Shown here piece after piece: positions 52,218 to 62,712 of a DNA stretch of 64,000 nt. Location: assembly GCF_040438645.1 (NCBI RefSeq), contig NZ_CP159253.1, positions 5,012,501 through 5,076,500 of the forward strand, written 5' to 3'. The translations under genes and the position numbers were made by a program. Positions within the stretch are counted from its first letter, which is position 1, and each line of letters starts with the position of its first letter. Below the pieces are notes generated by a model. The model did not search any database, was not told the origin of the DNA, and saw only the letters and a list, made by a program, of their open reading frames with translations. The stretch is from Mesorhizobium sp. WSM2240. Its GTDB lineage: Bacteria > Pseudomonadota > Alphaproteobacteria > Rhizobiales > Rhizobiaceae.

Positions 52218-54088
52218 GCCACGTCTCTGCCCGGCGTGCGCTCGGCATTGCGGATATGCGAAACGATGATCGCCATCGCAGCCGGCGTCATCCCCTCCAT
52301 CCGCTCGGCGGCTGCAACGGAACGCGGCCGGCGTTCACGCATCTTCTGCTTGAGCTCGTTGGACAGGCCTGGGACTTTCGAGAAATCAATGTGTTCAGGG
52401 ATCAGCCGCTGCTCCTCGCGGCGCATGTGAGCGACGTCCGCCATCTGGCGGTCGAGATAGACGGCATACCGTGCTTCGGTTTCGAGGCTTTCAGCCGTCT
52501 TTGGGTCAATCGAGCGGAGTTCTGGCCAGATATCGGCGAGCCGGGCCACGTCCAGATCGGGATAGGCCAGAAGATCATAGGCCGAGCGGCGTATCCCATC
52601 CATATTGACCTCAATGCCGTGGCGCCTGGCCTCGCTAGGGGTCAACGTCTTGGCCTTCGCCAGCTCGCGTGCATTCTTCAAGCGCCCGCTGATCTCCGCA
52701 AACCGCTCCTGTCGCGAGATAGATGCGAGTCCGAGCCCTATTGCCTTCGGCGTCAGCCGCTCGTCAGCGTTGTCGGCGCGCAAGGAGAGCCTGAACTCCG
52801 CCCGCGAGGTGAACATGCGGTAGGGCTCGCTGACGCCGCGGCTCGTCAGATCGTCTACCATCACGCCGATATAGGCTTCGGTCCGGCCGATCACGATCTG
52901 GTCGTCTCCGGCAGCTTTGCGCGCAGCATTCAACCCCGCCAGCAAGCCCTGCGCCGCGGCTTCTTCGTAGCCGGTCGTGCCGTTGATCTGGCCGGCAAGG
53001 AAAAGGCCGGCTACCCGCCTGGTCTCCAGCGTCGGCGCGAGTTCACGGGGATCGATATGGTCGTACTCGATCGCATAGCCCGGCTGCAGCATGGCTGCAC
53101 GTTCGAGGCCGGGTATGGTCTTCAGGATCTCTAGCTGCACTTCTTCAGGCAGCGACGTGGAAATCCCGTTCGGGTAGATGGTCGGGTCGTCAAGCCCTTC
53201 CGGCTCAAGGAAAATCTGATGTCCCTCACGGTCGCCGAACTTGACGATCTTGTCTTCGATCGACGGGCAGTAGCGTGGCCCGACCCCCTCGATCGAACCG
53301 GAATACATGGCCGAGCGGCCGAGATTCGTGCGAATAACCTCGTGCGTCGACGGCGTTGTCCGGGTAATCGCGCATTCGATCTGCGGGTTTGTGATGCGGT
53401 CCGTCATCAGCGAGAAGGGAACCGGCTCGGCATCCGCTGCTTGTTTATCGAGCGAATCCCAGTCGATTGTCCCGCCGTCGAGCCGCGGTGGCGTTCCCGT
53501 CTTGAGGCGGCCGAGCGCAAAGCCGGCGCGCATCATGCTTTCAGAAAGCTCAAGCGCAGCCTTCTCATTCATCCGCCCGGCGGGGAACTTGCGTTCGCCA
53601 ATATGGATGAGCCCTCGAAGGAAGGTACCCGTGGTAAGGACAAGAGCACCGCACCGAACGGTGCTCCCGTCGCCAAGCCCCAGCCCGGCAACGCGATTAT
53701 CCTGAATTTCGAGGCTGGTCACCTCTGCCTCAATCACGGTCAACGATTCGTGCTCCCGGATCGCTGATTGCATGGCCCGACGATAGAGCTTGCGGTCTGC
53801 CTGCGTGCGAGGACCACGCACCGCGGGCCCCTTTTTCCGGTTCAACAGTCGAAACTGAATGCCGGCCGCGTCGGCCACCCGGCCCATCAACCCGTCCAGG
53901 GCATCAATCTCGCGAACGAGATGGCCCTTGCCGAGGCCGCCAATTGCCGGATTGCAAGACATTGCGCCGATGGTGTCAAAGCGAAGCGTCACGAGCGCGG
54001 TCCTGGCGCCGGCGCGCGCGGCAGCGCTGGCGGCCTCGCAACCGGCGTGACCTCCTCCGACCACAACGACGTCGTAGCTATTGAGCAT
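52214..54088 (-). CDS. mnmG: tRNA uridine-5-carboxymethylaminomethyl enzyme MnmG (GidA)
   Basis: A 624-residue FAD protein that with MnmE installs the cmnm5 group on wobble uridine 34. The FAD motif [22 protein letters not shown] opens the protein; conserved blocks are [39 protein letters not shown], and [14 protein letters not shown]. The ATG at 54088 starts MLNSYD; the longer frame to 54151 enters the parS region. It is coupled to rsmG. Confidence 0.97.
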   Translation of the reverse strand: MLNSYDVVVVGGGHAGCEAASAAARAGARTALVTLRFDTIGAMSCNPAIGGLGKGHLVREIDALDGLMGRVADAAGIQFRLLNRKKGPAVRGPRTQADRKLYRRAMQSAIREHESLTVIEAEVTSLEIQDNRVAGLGLGDGSTVRCGALVLTTGTFLRGLIHIGERKFPAGRMNEKAALELSESMMRAGFALGRLKTGTPPRLDGGTIDWDSLDKQAADAEPVPFSLMTDRITNPQIECAITRTTPSTHEVIRTNLGRSAMYSGSIEGVGPRYCPSIEDKIVKFGDREGHQIFLEPEGLDDPTIYPNGISTSLPEEVQLEILKTIPGLERAAMLQPGYAIEYDHIDPRELAPTLETRRVAGLFLAGQINGTTGYEEAAAQGLLAGLNAARKAAGDDQIVIGRTEAYIGVMVDDLTSRGVSEPYRMFTSRAEFRLSLRADNADERLTPKAIGLGLASISRQERFAEISGRLKNARELAKAKTLTPSEARRHGIEVNMDGIRRSAYDLLAYPDLDVARLADIWPELRSIDPKTAESLETEARYAVYLDRQMADVAHMRREEQRLIPEHIDFSKVPGLSNELKQKMRERRPRSVAAAERMEGMTPAAMAIIVSHIRNAERTPGRDVA

Positions 54089-54154
54089 GATATAAGCTCC
54101 GATGAGTCGCGGAGACATGTGCGCAAAGATCGGAAGTGTCAAGGCACGCAATAT

Positions 54155-54170
54155 TGTTTCACGTGAAACC
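54155..54170. promoter_or_regulatory. parS site upstream of mnmG
   Basis: TGTTTCACGTGAAACC matches the consensus at 15 of 16 positions. It is the first of three sites clustered in the 146-base gap between mnmG and mnmE. Confidence 0.93.
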
Positions 54171-54192
54171 TGACGACGGCTCTCAGGCAGAA

Positions 54193-54208
54193 AGTTTCAC
54201 GTGAGTCA
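54193..54208. promoter_or_regulatory. Degenerate parS-like site containing a GANTC
   Basis: AGTTTCACGTGAGTCA keeps the TTTCACGTGA core but has AGTC in place of the AAAC arm, creating GAGTC at 54203-54207. It may be a weak ParB site, a CcrM methylation site, or both. Confidence 0.6.
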
Positions 54209-54221
54209 AATCCGACAACCG

Positions 54222-54237
54222 TGTTTCACGTGAGTCA
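54222..54237. promoter_or_regulatory. Degenerate parS-like site overlapping the mnmE stop, containing a GANTC
   Basis: TGTTTCACGTGAGTCA matches the consensus at 14 of 16 positions, with the same AAAC to AGTC change as the neighbouring copy, again creating GAGTC (54232-54236). Its last three bases are the mnmE stop codon read on the other strand. Confidence 0.7.
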
Positions 54238-55563
54238 CTTGCCTATGCAGAACTGGGAAAAGATGACGTCCAGCAAATCCTCGACATCAACCGCCCCGGA
54301 AATCCGACCAATCCGCTCCGATGCGAGCCGCAGATCCTCTGCGCGCAATTCGTAGCCAGCCTGTTCCGCCGAGTGGGCCGAATCGAGAAAATTCAAAGCC
54401 TCGGAAAGCAGGGCAACATGGCGCTCGCGCCAAGGAATTAGGTCAACGCTTTGCTCCAGCGCAGCTTCCGCCATGTCCGAAATCTCCTGCAGCAATCTGT
54501 CCAGGCCGTAACCTGTGGCCGCGGAAATGCATAAATCATGCTCAATCCCCGAAAATGTGGGCTGTGAGGGAAGAAGATCGTACTTGGTGCCGACTCGGAG
54601 CACTGGAAATTCATTCGGCAGCCCCACTACCGGGCTTGGGTTCGCCAGGTCCTCCAAAAGCAGCACGAGATCCGCTGCGCGCGCTCGTGCGATCGCCTTT
54701 TCGATGCCTATGGTTTCGACGGTTCCGCCGCCTTCGCGCAGTCCGGCCGTGTCGGTTACGCGCACTTTCCGGCCGTCGAGATCGAGACCAACCTCAATGA
54801 GATCGCGCGTGGTTCCGGGCTCATCCGTTACAATAGCTGCATCGCGCTTCGCTAGGGCATTCAACAGACTCGACTTTCCGGCGTTCGGCGCACCGAGAAT
54901 GACCACATCGAAGCCGTCGCGGATTATTTCCGCCCGGCGAAAGCCGGCAATATGGCGTCGTATCTCGCCGCTCATCCGACCAATATCAGCCCAAATCTGT
55001 TCTGCAACCGAACCCGGGACATCCGACTCGTCGGAAAAATCCATTTCGGCTTCGATCATGGCCCGGGCGTGAATGAGCCGCCGGCGCCAGCCCGCATAAA
55101 GCTCCCTGTGTCCCCCGCGCGAATTGAGGACAGCAAAGCGTCTCTGAGCCTCCGTTTCCGCGCTGACCAGGTCGGCAAGCGCTTCAGCCTTCAGGAGATC
55201 GACCTTGCCGTTAAGAAAAGCTCGCCGGGTGAATTCACCGGCTTCGGCCGGACGAACGCGGTCGATAGTGCACAACGCATCCAGGAGCGCTGCAACCACG
55301 GCTTTACCGCCGTGCGCGTGAAGTTCGGCCGAATCCTCTCCGGTAAAGCTGGCGGGGCCCGGGAAGAACAAAACTATCCCGGAATCGATAGGAGCGCCGG
55401 CCCGATTGGTAAATAGTCCGTAGCGGGCCAGGCGCGGCTCCGGCACCGATCCCGTAATCGTTTCGAGGACGAATCGAGTCTGTGGGCCGCTTATGCGAAC
55501 CACGGCGATGCCGGCCGGCAGCCGGCCACTCGACAGCGCGACTATGGTGTCTCGTTTTTCCAT
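54235..55563 (-). CDS. mnmE: tRNA modification GTPase MnmE (TrmE)
   Basis: A 442-residue GTPase, partner of MnmG. An N-terminal folate-binding domain is followed by the G domain: GAPNAGKSSLLNALAKRD, DEPGTTRDLIEVGLDLDG and DTAGLREGGGTVETIGIEKA. The C terminus ends with the catalytic FCIGK motif. The ATG at 55563 (MEKRDT) is the expected start. The stop overlaps a parS-like site. Confidence 0.97.
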   Translation of the reverse strand: MEKRDTIVALSSGRLPAGIAVVRISGPQTRFVLETITGSVPEPRLARYGLFTNRAGAPIDSGIVLFFPGPASFTGEDSAELHAHGGKAVVAALLDALCTIDRVRPAEAGEFTRRAFLNGKVDLLKAEALADLVSAETEAQRRFAVLNSRGGHRELYAGWRRRLIHARAMIEAEMDFSDESDVPGSVAEQIWADIGRMSGEIRRHIAGFRRAEIIRDGFDVVILGAPNAGKSSLLNALAKRDAAIVTDEPGTTRDLIEVGLDLDGRKVRVTDTAGLREGGGTVETIGIEKAIARARAADLVLLLEDLANPSPVVGLPNEFPVLRVGTKYDLLPSQPTFSGIEHDLCISAATGYGLDRLLQEISDMAEAALEQSVDLIPWRERHVALLSEALNFLDSAHSAEQAGYELRAEDLRLASERIGRISGAVDVEDLLDVIFSQFCIGK

Positions 55564-55604
55564 CGCCGGCCCCGCGAACAAATCGTTCCGGGTACGAATC
55601 AATG

Positions 55605-56870
55605 CTAGGTATTCATCGAATCGAAGAAGTCGGCGTTCGTCTTCGTCTGTTTCAGCTTGTCGATCAGGAACTCGATGGCATCGGTTGTACCCATCGGCGC
55701 CAAAATACGCCGCAGCACGAAGATCTTCTGCAAATCCTGCTTGGGAACGAGCAGATCTTCCTTACGGGTACCGGACTTGAGAATGTCCATGGCCGGGAAG
55801 ATGCGCTTGTCGGCCACCTTGCGGTCGAGCACGATTTCCGAGTTGCCCGTACCCTTGAACTCTTCGAAGATCACCTCATCCATGCGGCTGCCGGTATCGA
55901 TCAGCGCGGTCGCGATGATCGTCAGCGATCCGCCTTCCTCGATGTTGCGTGCGGCGCCGAAGAAGCGCTTCGGCCGCTGCAGCGCATTGGCGTCAACGCC
56001 GCCGGTCAGCACCTTGCCGGATGACGGCACGACCGTGTTGTAGGCGCGTCCGAGGCGGGTAATCGAATCGAGCAGAATGACCACGTCGCGGCCATGCTCG
56101 ACCAGGCGCTTGGCCTTTTCGATGACCATTTCGGCGACCTGGACATGGCGCGCGGCCGGCTCGTCAAACGTCGAGGAAACGACCTCGCCCTTCACCGAGC
56201 GCTGCATGTCGGTCACTTCCTCCGGCCGCTCATCGATCAGAAGCACGATCAGGTAACATTCCGGGTGGTTGGTCGTCACCGAGTGGGCGATGTTCTGCAG
56301 GAGCACTGTCTTGCCGGTGCGCGGCTGCGCCACGATCAGGCCGCGCTGGCCCTTGCCGATCGGCGCCACCAGGTCGATGACGCGCGATGAAATGTCCTTG
56401 CCGGTAGGATTGTCGACTTCCATCTTCAGCCGCTCGTTCGGATAGAGCGGCGTCAGATTGTCGAAATGGATCTTGTGCCGAATCTTTTCAGGGTCGTCGA
56501 AATTGATGGTGTTAACCTTGAGAAGGGCAAAATAGCGCTCACCTTCCTTCGGGCTGCGGATCGGTCCCTCGACCGTGTCTCCGGTCTTCAGCGAAAAGCG
56601 CCGGATCTGCGAAGGCGAGATGTAGATATCGTCCGGGCCCGGCAGATAATTGGCGTTTGCGGAGCGCAGGAAGCCGAAACCGTCCTGCAGCACCTCGACC
56701 ACGCCGTCGCCGATGATCTCCACATCCTGCGCCGCGAGCTTCTTGAGGATAGCAAACATCAACTCCTGCTTGCGCATGACGCTGGCGTTTTCAACCTCAA
56801 GCGACTCGGCGAAGGCGATCAGGTCGATCGGCTTCTTGTTCTTGAACTCCTGGAGTTTCATTTCCTGCAT
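55605..56870 (-). CDS. rho: Transcription termination factor Rho
   Basis: A 421-residue hexameric RNA helicase. The N-terminal region [20 protein letters not shown] leads into the cold-shock RNA-binding domain ([29 protein letters not shown]), then Walker [20 protein letters not shown], and Walker B/Q-loop regions ([28 protein letters not shown]). The start at 56870 matches the rhizobial family; the longer frame upstream has no similarity. Confidence 0.98.
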   Translation of the reverse strand: MQEMKLQEFKNKKPIDLIAFAESLEVENASVMRKQELMFAILKKLAAQDVEIIGDGVVEVLQDGFGFLRSANANYLPGPDDIYISPSQIRRFSLKTGDTVEGPIRSPKEGERYFALLKVNTINFDDPEKIRHKIHFDNLTPLYPNERLKMEVDNPTGKDISSRVIDLVAPIGKGQRGLIVAQPRTGKTVLLQNIAHSVTTNHPECYLIVLLIDERPEEVTDMQRSVKGEVVSSTFDEPAARHVQVAEMVIEKAKRLVEHGRDVVILLDSITRLGRAYNTVVPSSGKVLTGGVDANALQRPKRFFGAARNIEEGGSLTIIATALIDTGSRMDEVIFEEFKGTGNSEIVLDRKVADKRIFPAMDILKSGTRKEDLLVPKQDLQKIFVLRRILAPMGTTDAIEFLIDKLKQTKTNADFFDSMNT

Positions 56871-57028
56871 GGACGGACTCTGAATGTGAAATGGGAAAGC
56901 TATCGGCGAATGCGATGGGCGCCGGATGCGGCCAACTCGAATTTCGGGGCGGCGCTTGGCGGAAGGGAAGATGAGTCTTCTATCGCCAAGCAACTAAAAG
57001 AGCAAGGCGGCTTTTCCGTGACACCAGC

Positions 57029-57565
57029 TCAGAATGGCTTCACGACGACTAGGATGACGATGCCGATCATCAGCACCGTCGGCACCTCGTTGATCAGGCG
57101 CCAGTGACGCGCCGATCTGTCGTTGCGATCCTCGGCAAACTTGCGCACCGCACCCGAGAAATAGCCATGCACGCCTGATAATACAACCACCAGAGCGATC
57201 TTCGCGTGCAGCCATCCTCCTGAGAAGCCAAATCCCTTCCACGCCAGCCACAGCCCCAATACCCAGGTCACCATCATGGCCGGGTTGATGATGACGCGCA
57301 GCAGGCGCTGCTCCATCACCTTGAAGGTTTCCGATTGGACCGAGCCAGGCTCGGCGCCCGTATGATAGATGAAGAGACGCGGCAGATAGAGCATGCCCGC
57401 CATCCATGAGATCACCGCGATGACGTGGACCGCCTTTATCCAGAGATAGAGAGCGTCGGGATCGAGCACGAAGAGCAGCGCCGTCAGCGCGATGAGGACC
57501 ACTATCGCGACGGCCGCCCTTTTTGCCGCGTTGCGTCCAGATTTCCGCACTTCCGGAGTGCTCAT
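57029..57565 (-). CDS. hemJ: Protoporphyrinogen oxidase HemJ
   Basis: A 178-residue four-helix membrane protein that oxidises protoporphyrinogen IX in haem synthesis. The motif [29 protein letters not shown] carries the haem-binding His, and a second conserved region is [19 protein letters not shown]...[22 protein letters not shown]. The start overlaps the hemE stop as ATGA, so two steps of the pathway are co-translated. Confidence 0.95.
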   Translation of the reverse strand: MSTPEVRKSGRNAAKRAAVAIVVLIALTALLFVLDPDALYLWIKAVHVIAVISWMAGMLYLPRLFIYHTGAEPGSVQSETFKVMEQRLLRVIINPAMMVTWVLGLWLAWKGFGFSGGWLHAKIALVVVLSGVHGYFSGAVRKFAEDRNDRSARHWRLINEVPTVLMIGIVILVVVKPF

Positions 57566-58596
57566 CGGCCCGAACCGTCCCTGATTTGCCTGATCATGGC
57601 CTCGACATGCGCGATCGGTGTTTCGGGCGTAATTCCGTGGCCGAGGTTGAACACCAGCGGACCGGAGCCCAGCGTGCGCAAGATGGCGTCCACGCCCTCT
57701 CGCAACGCTGCACCGCCTGCAACAAGCCTTAGCGGGTCCAGATTGCCCTGGACAGGGCCTTGAGCCTGCAAGGCACGCGCCTGCGTCAGCGGAACGGTCC
57801 AGTCCAGACCAAGCGCGGTCACGCCGGTCTGCCGGCGATAGTCGGAATAGAGGCTGCCGGCGCCCTTCGGAAAGCCGATGATCGGCACGCCGGGGTGCAC
57901 GGCCCGCACCTTCTGGACGATCTCGGCCACAGGCCGGACACAGAATGCGTCGAAGCAGGCCTCGTCCAGCACGCCGGACCAGGAATCGAATATCTGCACC
58001 ACATCGGCGCCTGCCTCGATCTGGCGGATGAGGTAGGCAGCCGAATAATCCGCCAGCGTCGCCAGCAGCTTTTTCATTGCCTGCGGTTCGCGATAGGCAA
58101 AAAGCCTGGCCGGAGCCTGATCGGGGGTGCCGTGGCCGGCAATCATGTAGGTTGCGAGCGTCCATGGCGCGCCGCAAAAACCGATCAGCGTTGTGCTTTC
58201 CGGCAGTTCGGCGCGCAACCGCTTCACCGTCTCATAGACCGGCGCCAGGCGACCGTGGAAAGCCTGGCCATCAAGACGTTCGACCTCCCCTGCCTGGATC
58301 GGCGTCATGACCGGCCCGCGGCCTTCTTCGAAGCACAAGTCGCGGCCGAGCGCATGCGGCACGACAAGGATATCGGAGAACAGGATCGATGCGTCGAAAC
58401 CGAAGCGCCTGATCGGCTGAAGCGTCACCTCGACCGCGAAATCGGGATTGTAGCAGAGGTCGAGGAAGCTTCCGGCCTTCCTCCTGAGTTCCCTGTACTC
58501 CGGCAGATAGCGGCCAGCCTGCCGCATCATCCATATCGGGGGCGGAAACACGGTTTCGCCCCTCAGGACGTCCAGCATGACGCGGCTGTTGGCCAT
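57562..58596 (-). CDS. hemE: Uroporphyrinogen decarboxylase
   Basis: A 344-residue cytoplasmic enzyme that converts uroporphyrinogen III to coproporphyrinogen III. Signature blocks are [19 protein letters not shown] and [19 protein letters not shown]; the Asp and Tyr active-site residues (FSDI, ATYMIAG) are present. It is the first gene left of the presumed oriC and runs away from it, as in Caulobacter and Rhizobiales. Confidence 0.97.
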   Translation of the reverse strand: MANSRVMLDVLRGETVFPPPIWMMRQAGRYLPEYRELRRKAGSFLDLCYNPDFAVEVTLQPIRRFGFDASILFSDILVVPHALGRDLCFEEGRGPVMTPIQAGEVERLDGQAFHGRLAPVYETVKRLRAELPESTTLIGFCGAPWTLATYMIAGHGTPDQAPARLFAYREPQAMKKLLATLADYSAAYLIRQIEAGADVVQIFDSWSGVLDEACFDAFCVRPVAEIVQKVRAVHPGVPIIGFPKGAGSLYSDYRRQTGVTALGLDWTVPLTQARALQAQGPVQGNLDPLRLVAGGAALREGVDAILRTLGSGPLVFNLGHGITPETPIAHVEAMIRQIRDGSGR

Positions 58597-58993
58597 CAGG
58601 GCACGTTCCTCGCTTCTTTCCTTGAATATAATTTCTATGAAAAGAGTCTTCTGATTCTAAGAGTCTGTTGGAATCGGTAATTGCTGCCTATCCCGGAGAG
58701 GCGGCTTGGCGCCAGCCAGCATTTTGTCGCGCAAGTCCGGCCTGTGGGTTGGAAAAGTCTGGGGACGGTCCGAAATTGATTTGTAAGGTCAATGGCTTGC
58801 TGGATCGGAAAATCGCAGGATCCGACGATTGCCGACGAGCCACGAAGTTTATCCCCATAGTCCTCCAGACCGCGCCAGCGATTCCGACAGCGCCGCGAAT
58901 TGTGGACAAGGCCGGTTCTGATACAGTCACCGGCGCCGCGATGGCCGAACAGGCCAGCTTTTGCACATTTGACCACAGACCCGGGCCGATCCT
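58597..58993. other. Presumed chromosomal replication origin oriC
   Basis: A 397-base gap between hemE and the kinase-pyrophosphorylase gene, the conserved oriC position in Caulobacter and several rhizobia. The hemE-proximal end is AT-rich (58621-58680) with four GANTC sites at 58644, 58653, 58661 and 58671, and a direct repeat of AAGAGTCT-like sequence. Towards the other end are DnaA-box-like sequences: TTATCCCCA (58849-58857) and the complement of TTGTCCACA (58901-58909), plus a weak one at 58993-59001. A TCCCCA element also occurs inverted at 58760-58765. Genes diverge on either side. The origin activity is inferred. Confidence 0.82.
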
Positions 58994-59815
58994 GTGAACA
59001 AACCCCAAAGCTTCTTTCATTTGCACCTGATCTCCGACGCCACCGGCGAGACGCTGCTTGCCGCCGGGCGCGCGGCGTCGGCTCAATACAAGGATGCGCG
59101 GGCGATTGAGCACATCTATCCGCTGATCCGCACGGAAAAGCAGCTGATGAAGGTGTTCGAGGATATAGAGGAGGAGCCGGGTATCGTGCTCTACACGGTG
59201 GTGGATCAGCACCTTGCCGGGCAGATCGACGCCAAGGCCGCCGAGATGGGGCTGCCATGCGTCTCGGTGCTCGAGCCGGTGTTGACGGTGTTTCAATCCT
59301 ATCTCGGCACGCCGGCCGGTCGCCGGGTAGGCGCACAACATGTGCTCGACGCGGAATACTTCCGCCGCATCGACGCGTTGAATTTCACCATGGAGCATGA
59401 TGACGGGCAGCTGCCGTCCGACATCGAGGAAGCCGATATCGTCCTGATCGGGATTTCTCGCACTTCGAAGACGCCGACCAGCATCTATCTGGCCAATCGC
59501 GGCATCAAGACCGCAAACATCCCGATCGTCCTCGGCGTGCCGCTGCCCGAGAGCCTGGCGAACGCGAAGAAGCCGCTGATCGTCGGACTGGTGGCGACGG
59601 CGGAGCGGATTTCGCAGGTTCGCCAGAACCGGGTGCTTGGCTCCACCGCCGGCTACGACGCCAACGGCTATGTGGACCGAGCGGCGATCGCCGAGGAGCT
59701 GGCCTATGCGCGGCAGATCTGCACGAGGCATAATTGGCCGATGATCGACGTCAGCCGTCGCTCGATCGAGGAAACCGCGGCGGCGATTGTTGCCCTGCGC
59801 GGCCGAACGCGGTAG
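58994..59815 (+). CDS. Pyruvate, water dikinase regulatory protein (kinase-pyrophosphorylase, DUF299)
   Basis: A 273-residue bifunctional ADP-dependent kinase / phosphate-dependent pyrophosphorylase that switches PEP synthase or PPDK on and off. Features are [18 protein letters not shown], a central [27 protein letters not shown] loop, and [19 protein letters not shown]. The start is GTG at 58994, directly after the presumed oriC. It opens the rightward gene series and corresponds to the gene called RP001 next to the Caulobacter origin. Confidence 0.94.
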   Translation: MNKPQSFFHLHLISDATGETLLAAGRAASAQYKDARAIEHIYPLIRTEKQLMKVFEDIEEEPGIVLYTVVDQHLAGQIDAKAAEMGLPCVSVLEPVLTVFQSYLGTPAGRRVGAQHVLDAEYFRRIDALNFTMEHDDGQLPSDIEEADIVLIGISRTSKTPTSIYLANRGIKTANIPIVLGVPLPESLANAKKPLIVGLVATAERISQVRQNRVLGSTAGYDANGYVDRAAIAEELAYARQICTRHNWPMIDVSRRSIEETAAAIVALRGRTR

Positions 59816-59843
59816 GGGCGCGCTGAAAAGCAAAGGCTGAGTT

Positions 59844-60443
59844 ATGCCGGAAAAACTGATCCTTGCCTCGGGCAGCCCGTTTCGAAAATCGCTCCTCGCC
59901 AACGCCGGGATCGAATTCAGCGCCGTGCCACCGACCGTCGACGAGCGGGCGCTGGAAGCGCCGCTGGAGGGCAGCGGAGCGACTCCGGAAGAAGTGGCCC
60001 AGATACTGGCTGAAGCAAAGGCCGCCAATGTCAGCGATAGCCATCCGGGCGCGCTGGTTCTCGGCTGCGACCAGACGCTGTCGCTCGGCGACCGTGTGTT
60101 CCACAAGCCGCAGGACATGGAGGATGCGCGCCGGCATCTGCTCGCGCTGTCCGGCAGGACGCATCATTTGAACAGCGCCGCCGTGCTGGTGCGCGGCGGT
60201 CAGACGCTCTGGCGGCATGTCGGCATAGCAAGCCTCACGATGCGGGCGCTCGATCCCGCTTTCATAGGCCGCTATCTCGCGCGGGTCGGCGACAAGGCGC
60301 TGTCGAGCGTCGGCGCCTATCAGATCGAGGGGGAGGGCATACAACTGTTCGAGAAGATCGAGGGCGACTATTTCACCATAGTCGGTCTGCCCCTGCTGCC
60401 GGTGCTCGCCGCACTGCACGAATTCGGGGCTATCGATGGCTGA
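59844..60443 (+). CDS. Maf/YhdE-like nucleoside triphosphate pyrophosphatase
   Basis: A 199-residue Maf-family protein that hydrolyses non-canonical nucleoside triphosphates to monophosphates. Motifs are [35 protein letters not shown], and [33 protein letters not shown]. It overlaps aroE by 8 bases, so the two are coupled. It follows the kinase regulator by 28 bases. Confidence 0.94.
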   Translation: MPEKLILASGSPFRKSLLANAGIEFSAVPPTVDERALEAPLEGSGATPEEVAQILAEAKAANVSDSHPGALVLGCDQTLSLGDRVFHKPQDMEDARRHLLALSGRTHHLNSAAVLVRGGQTLWRHVGIASLTMRALDPAFIGRYLARVGDKALSSVGAYQIEGEGIQLFEKIEGDYFTIVGLPLLPVLAALHEFGAIDG

Positions 60444-61278
60444 GCTGGTAAAGGCCTTTGTTTGCGGCCACCCCGTCGCTCATTCGCGCTCACCGGCCAT
60501 CCATGGCCATTGGCTCGCCCGCTATAAAATTGCCGGCAGCTATTCGGCGATCCACGTCGCGCCCGATGATTTTGCCGGTTTCGTTCGGCATATCCGCGAA
60601 AATGGCTATGCCGGCGGCAATGTCACCATTCCGCACAAGGAAGCCGCCTGCCGGCTGGTCGAGCGGCGCGATCAGGCGGCGGAAGAGATAGGCGCGGCGA
60701 ACACGCTGTGGTTCGAGGACGGCGTGCTTTGCGGCGGCAACACCGATGCGGCGGGCTTTGCCGCCAATCTCGATGAACGTACGCCCGGCTGGGCCGAAAG
60801 CCACGGAACCGCAGTCGTCCTCGGCGCCGGCGGAGCCGCTCGCGCCGTGCTCTTCGCGCTCAGGCAGCGCGGTTATCGCGACATCAGGGTCGTCAACCGG
60901 ACGGTGGCGCGCGCCGTCGAACTGGCGGACCAGTTCGGGCCCGGCATAACGGCCCACGCGCCGGAGGCCGCGACCGAGCTGCTGGAGGACGCGGACCTGC
61001 TCGTCAACACCACCGCGCTCGGCATGCACGGCAATGCAGAAATCGCAGTCGATCCGGCTAATCTGCCCGACCGGGCGATCGTTACCGACATCGTTTATGT
61101 CCCGCTCGAAACGCCGCTGCTGGCGGCGGCGCGCCGGCGCGGGCTGAAAACCGTCGATGGGCTCGGCATGCTGCTGCATCAGGCGGTTCCCGGTTTCGAG
61201 CGCTGGTTCGGCAGGAAACCCGAGGTCGATGCCGAACTGCGCAGGCTGATCGTCGGCGATCTTGAGCCCGCATCATGA
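60436..61278 (+). CDS. aroE: Shikimate dehydrogenase
   Basis: A 280-residue enzyme that reduces 3-dehydroshikimate with NADPH in aromatic amino-acid synthesis. Substrate-binding [16 protein letters not shown], catalytic Lys in [10 protein letters not shown], Asp in [10 protein letters not shown], and NADP motif [13 protein letters not shown] are visible. The stop overlaps coaE as ATGA. Confidence 0.97.
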   Translation: MAELVKAFVCGHPVAHSRSPAIHGHWLARYKIAGSYSAIHVAPDDFAGFVRHIRENGYAGGNVTIPHKEAACRLVERRDQAAEEIGAANTLWFEDGVLCGGNTDAAGFAANLDERTPGWAESHGTAVVLGAGGAARAVLFALRQRGYRDIRVVNRTVARAVELADQFGPGITAHAPEAATELLEDADLLVNTTALGMHGNAEIAVDPANLPDRAIVTDIVYVPLETPLLAAARRRGLKTVDGLGMLLHQAVPGFERWFGRKPEVDAELRRLIVGDLEPAS

Positions 61279-61871
61279 TCGTGCTGGGCCTGACTGGATC
61301 GATCGGCATGGGCAAATCGACCACCGCGAAAATGTTCAAGGAAGCCGGCGTGCCGGTGCATGATTCCGACGAGACGGTGCATCGCCTCTATGCCGGCAAG
61401 GCAGCACCGCTGATCGAGGAGGCGTTTCCGGGAACGGTGCGAGATGGAGCGGTCGATCGGGCGCAGCTCGCGGCCCAAGTCCTCGGCAGGCCAGACGCGA
61501 TGAAGAAGCTCGAGGCAATCATCCATCCGCTGGTCAGGGCCGACGCCGACGCCTTCGTCGCACGCCACCGGGATGCGGGAGCGCCGCTGGTGGTGCTCGA
61601 CATCCCGCTGCTGTTCGAAACCGGCGGCCGCGGCCGCGTCGGCAAGGTTGTCGTCGTCACCGCTCCGGCCGAGGTCCAGCGCGAGCGCGTGCTGGCTCGG
61701 CCCGGCATGACCGAGGAGAAGCTTGACGCCATCCTGGCCAAGCAGGTCCCGGATGCCGAAAAGCGACGGCAGGCTGATTTCATCATCGACAGCAGCCAGG
61801 GTCTGGAGGCCGCGCGGGCCGAAGTCGCCCGTATCATCTCCGACTTGACCGGGGACAAGCCTGCGGGCTGA
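61275..61871 (+). CDS. coaE: Dephospho-CoA kinase
   Basis: A 198-residue kinase catalysing the last step of coenzyme A synthesis. The P-loop is [17 protein letters not shown], followed by [12 protein letters not shown] and the lid region [10 protein letters not shown]. It is coupled to aroE and followed by dnaQ after 64 bases. Confidence 0.97.
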   Translation: MIVLGLTGSIGMGKSTTAKMFKEAGVPVHDSDETVHRLYAGKAAPLIEEAFPGTVRDGAVDRAQLAAQVLGRPDAMKKLEAIIHPLVRADADAFVARHRDAGAPLVVLDIPLLFETGGRGRVGKVVVVTAPAEVQRERVLARPGMTEEKLDAILAKQVPDAEKRRQADFIIDSSQGLEAARAEVARIISDLTGDKPAG

Positions 61872-61935
61872 CAGCGCCGCCCTTGCTCAAAAAGCCCGCT
61901 GCGGCCAAGCTTGGCCGTGGAGTGATTCGGTACCA

Positions 61936-62664
61936 ATGCGCGAAATCATATTCGATACGGAAACGACCGGGCTCGACGCGCGCGACGACCGGATCATCGA
62001 GATCGGCGGTGTTGAGCTCGTCAACCGCTTCCCGACCGGCCGCAATTTCCATGTTTTCATCAATCCGCAGGGCCGCGATGTGCATCCGGACGCGCAGGCC
62101 GTGCACGGAATCAGCAACGCCGATCTTGCCGACAAGCCGCCATTCGCGGAGATAGCCGGCCAGTTCCTCGATTTCGTCGATGGCGCCAAGCTGGTCGCGC
62201 ACAATGCCGGTTTCGACATGGGCTTCATTAATGCCGAACTGGGGCGGCTCGGCACCCCGGCGATCGGACCGGACCGGGTCGTGGACACTTTGGCCCTGGC
62301 GCGGCGCAAGCATCCGATGGGGCCGAACTCGCTCGACGCGCTTTGCCGGCGCTACGGCATCGACAACAGCCGCCGCACCAAGCACGGCGCGCTGCTCGAT
62401 TCGGAGCTTCTGGCTGAAGTCTATATCGAGCTTATCGGCGGCAAGCAGGCCGCGCTGATCCTTGATGCGGTAGCGTCCACACCGGCAGGCGACGCCGCAA
62501 TGATTCACGTGGAACTTTCCATCCAGGCGCGGCCGGAGCCGCTGCCCTCGCGTCTAACGGAGGCCGAACGCGCCAGTCATGCCCGGCTTGTCGCCGAACT
62601 GGGCGAGCAGTCGATTTGGGCGCAGCTAGGCCAGGACCGGTCGAGCCTGCGGGCTCAGGCATAA
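61936..62664 (+). CDS. dnaQ: DNA polymerase III epsilon subunit
   Basis: A 242-residue proofreading 3'-5' exonuclease. Exo I is FDTETTGLDARDDRIIEIGG, Exo II is HNAGFDMGFINAEL, and Exo III has HGALLDSELLAEVYIEL. The C-terminal tail should bind the alpha subunit. A bidirectional terminator separates it from secB. A parS-like stretch inside the gene was examined and rejected. Confidence 0.97.
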   Translation: MREIIFDTETTGLDARDDRIIEIGGVELVNRFPTGRNFHVFINPQGRDVHPDAQAVHGISNADLADKPPFAEIAGQFLDFVDGAKLVAHNAGFDMGFINAELGRLGTPAIGPDRVVDTLALARRKHPMGPNSLDALCRRYGIDNSRRTKHGALLDSELLAEVYIELIGGKQAALILDAVASTPAGDAAMIHVELSIQARPEPLPSRLTEAERASHARLVAELGEQSIWAQLGQDRSSLRAQA

Positions 62665-62666
62665 AA

Positions 62667-62690
62667 AACCCGGCGCAAGGCCGGGTTCTT
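62667..62690. terminator. Bidirectional terminator between dnaQ and secB
   Basis: AACCCGGC (62667-62674) pairs with GCCGGGTT (62680-62687) around GCAAG. A-runs on one side and T-rich sequence on the other fit both converging transcripts. Confidence 0.88.
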
Positions 62691-62712
62691 CATTTCAAAG
62701 GCCGTACGAAGG

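Noticed and set aside
62501..62516. parS-like TGATTCACGTGGAACT in dnaQ
   Set aside because: Three mismatches to the consensus, and it reads as ordinary codons for MIHVEL. Not enough to call a fifth site.
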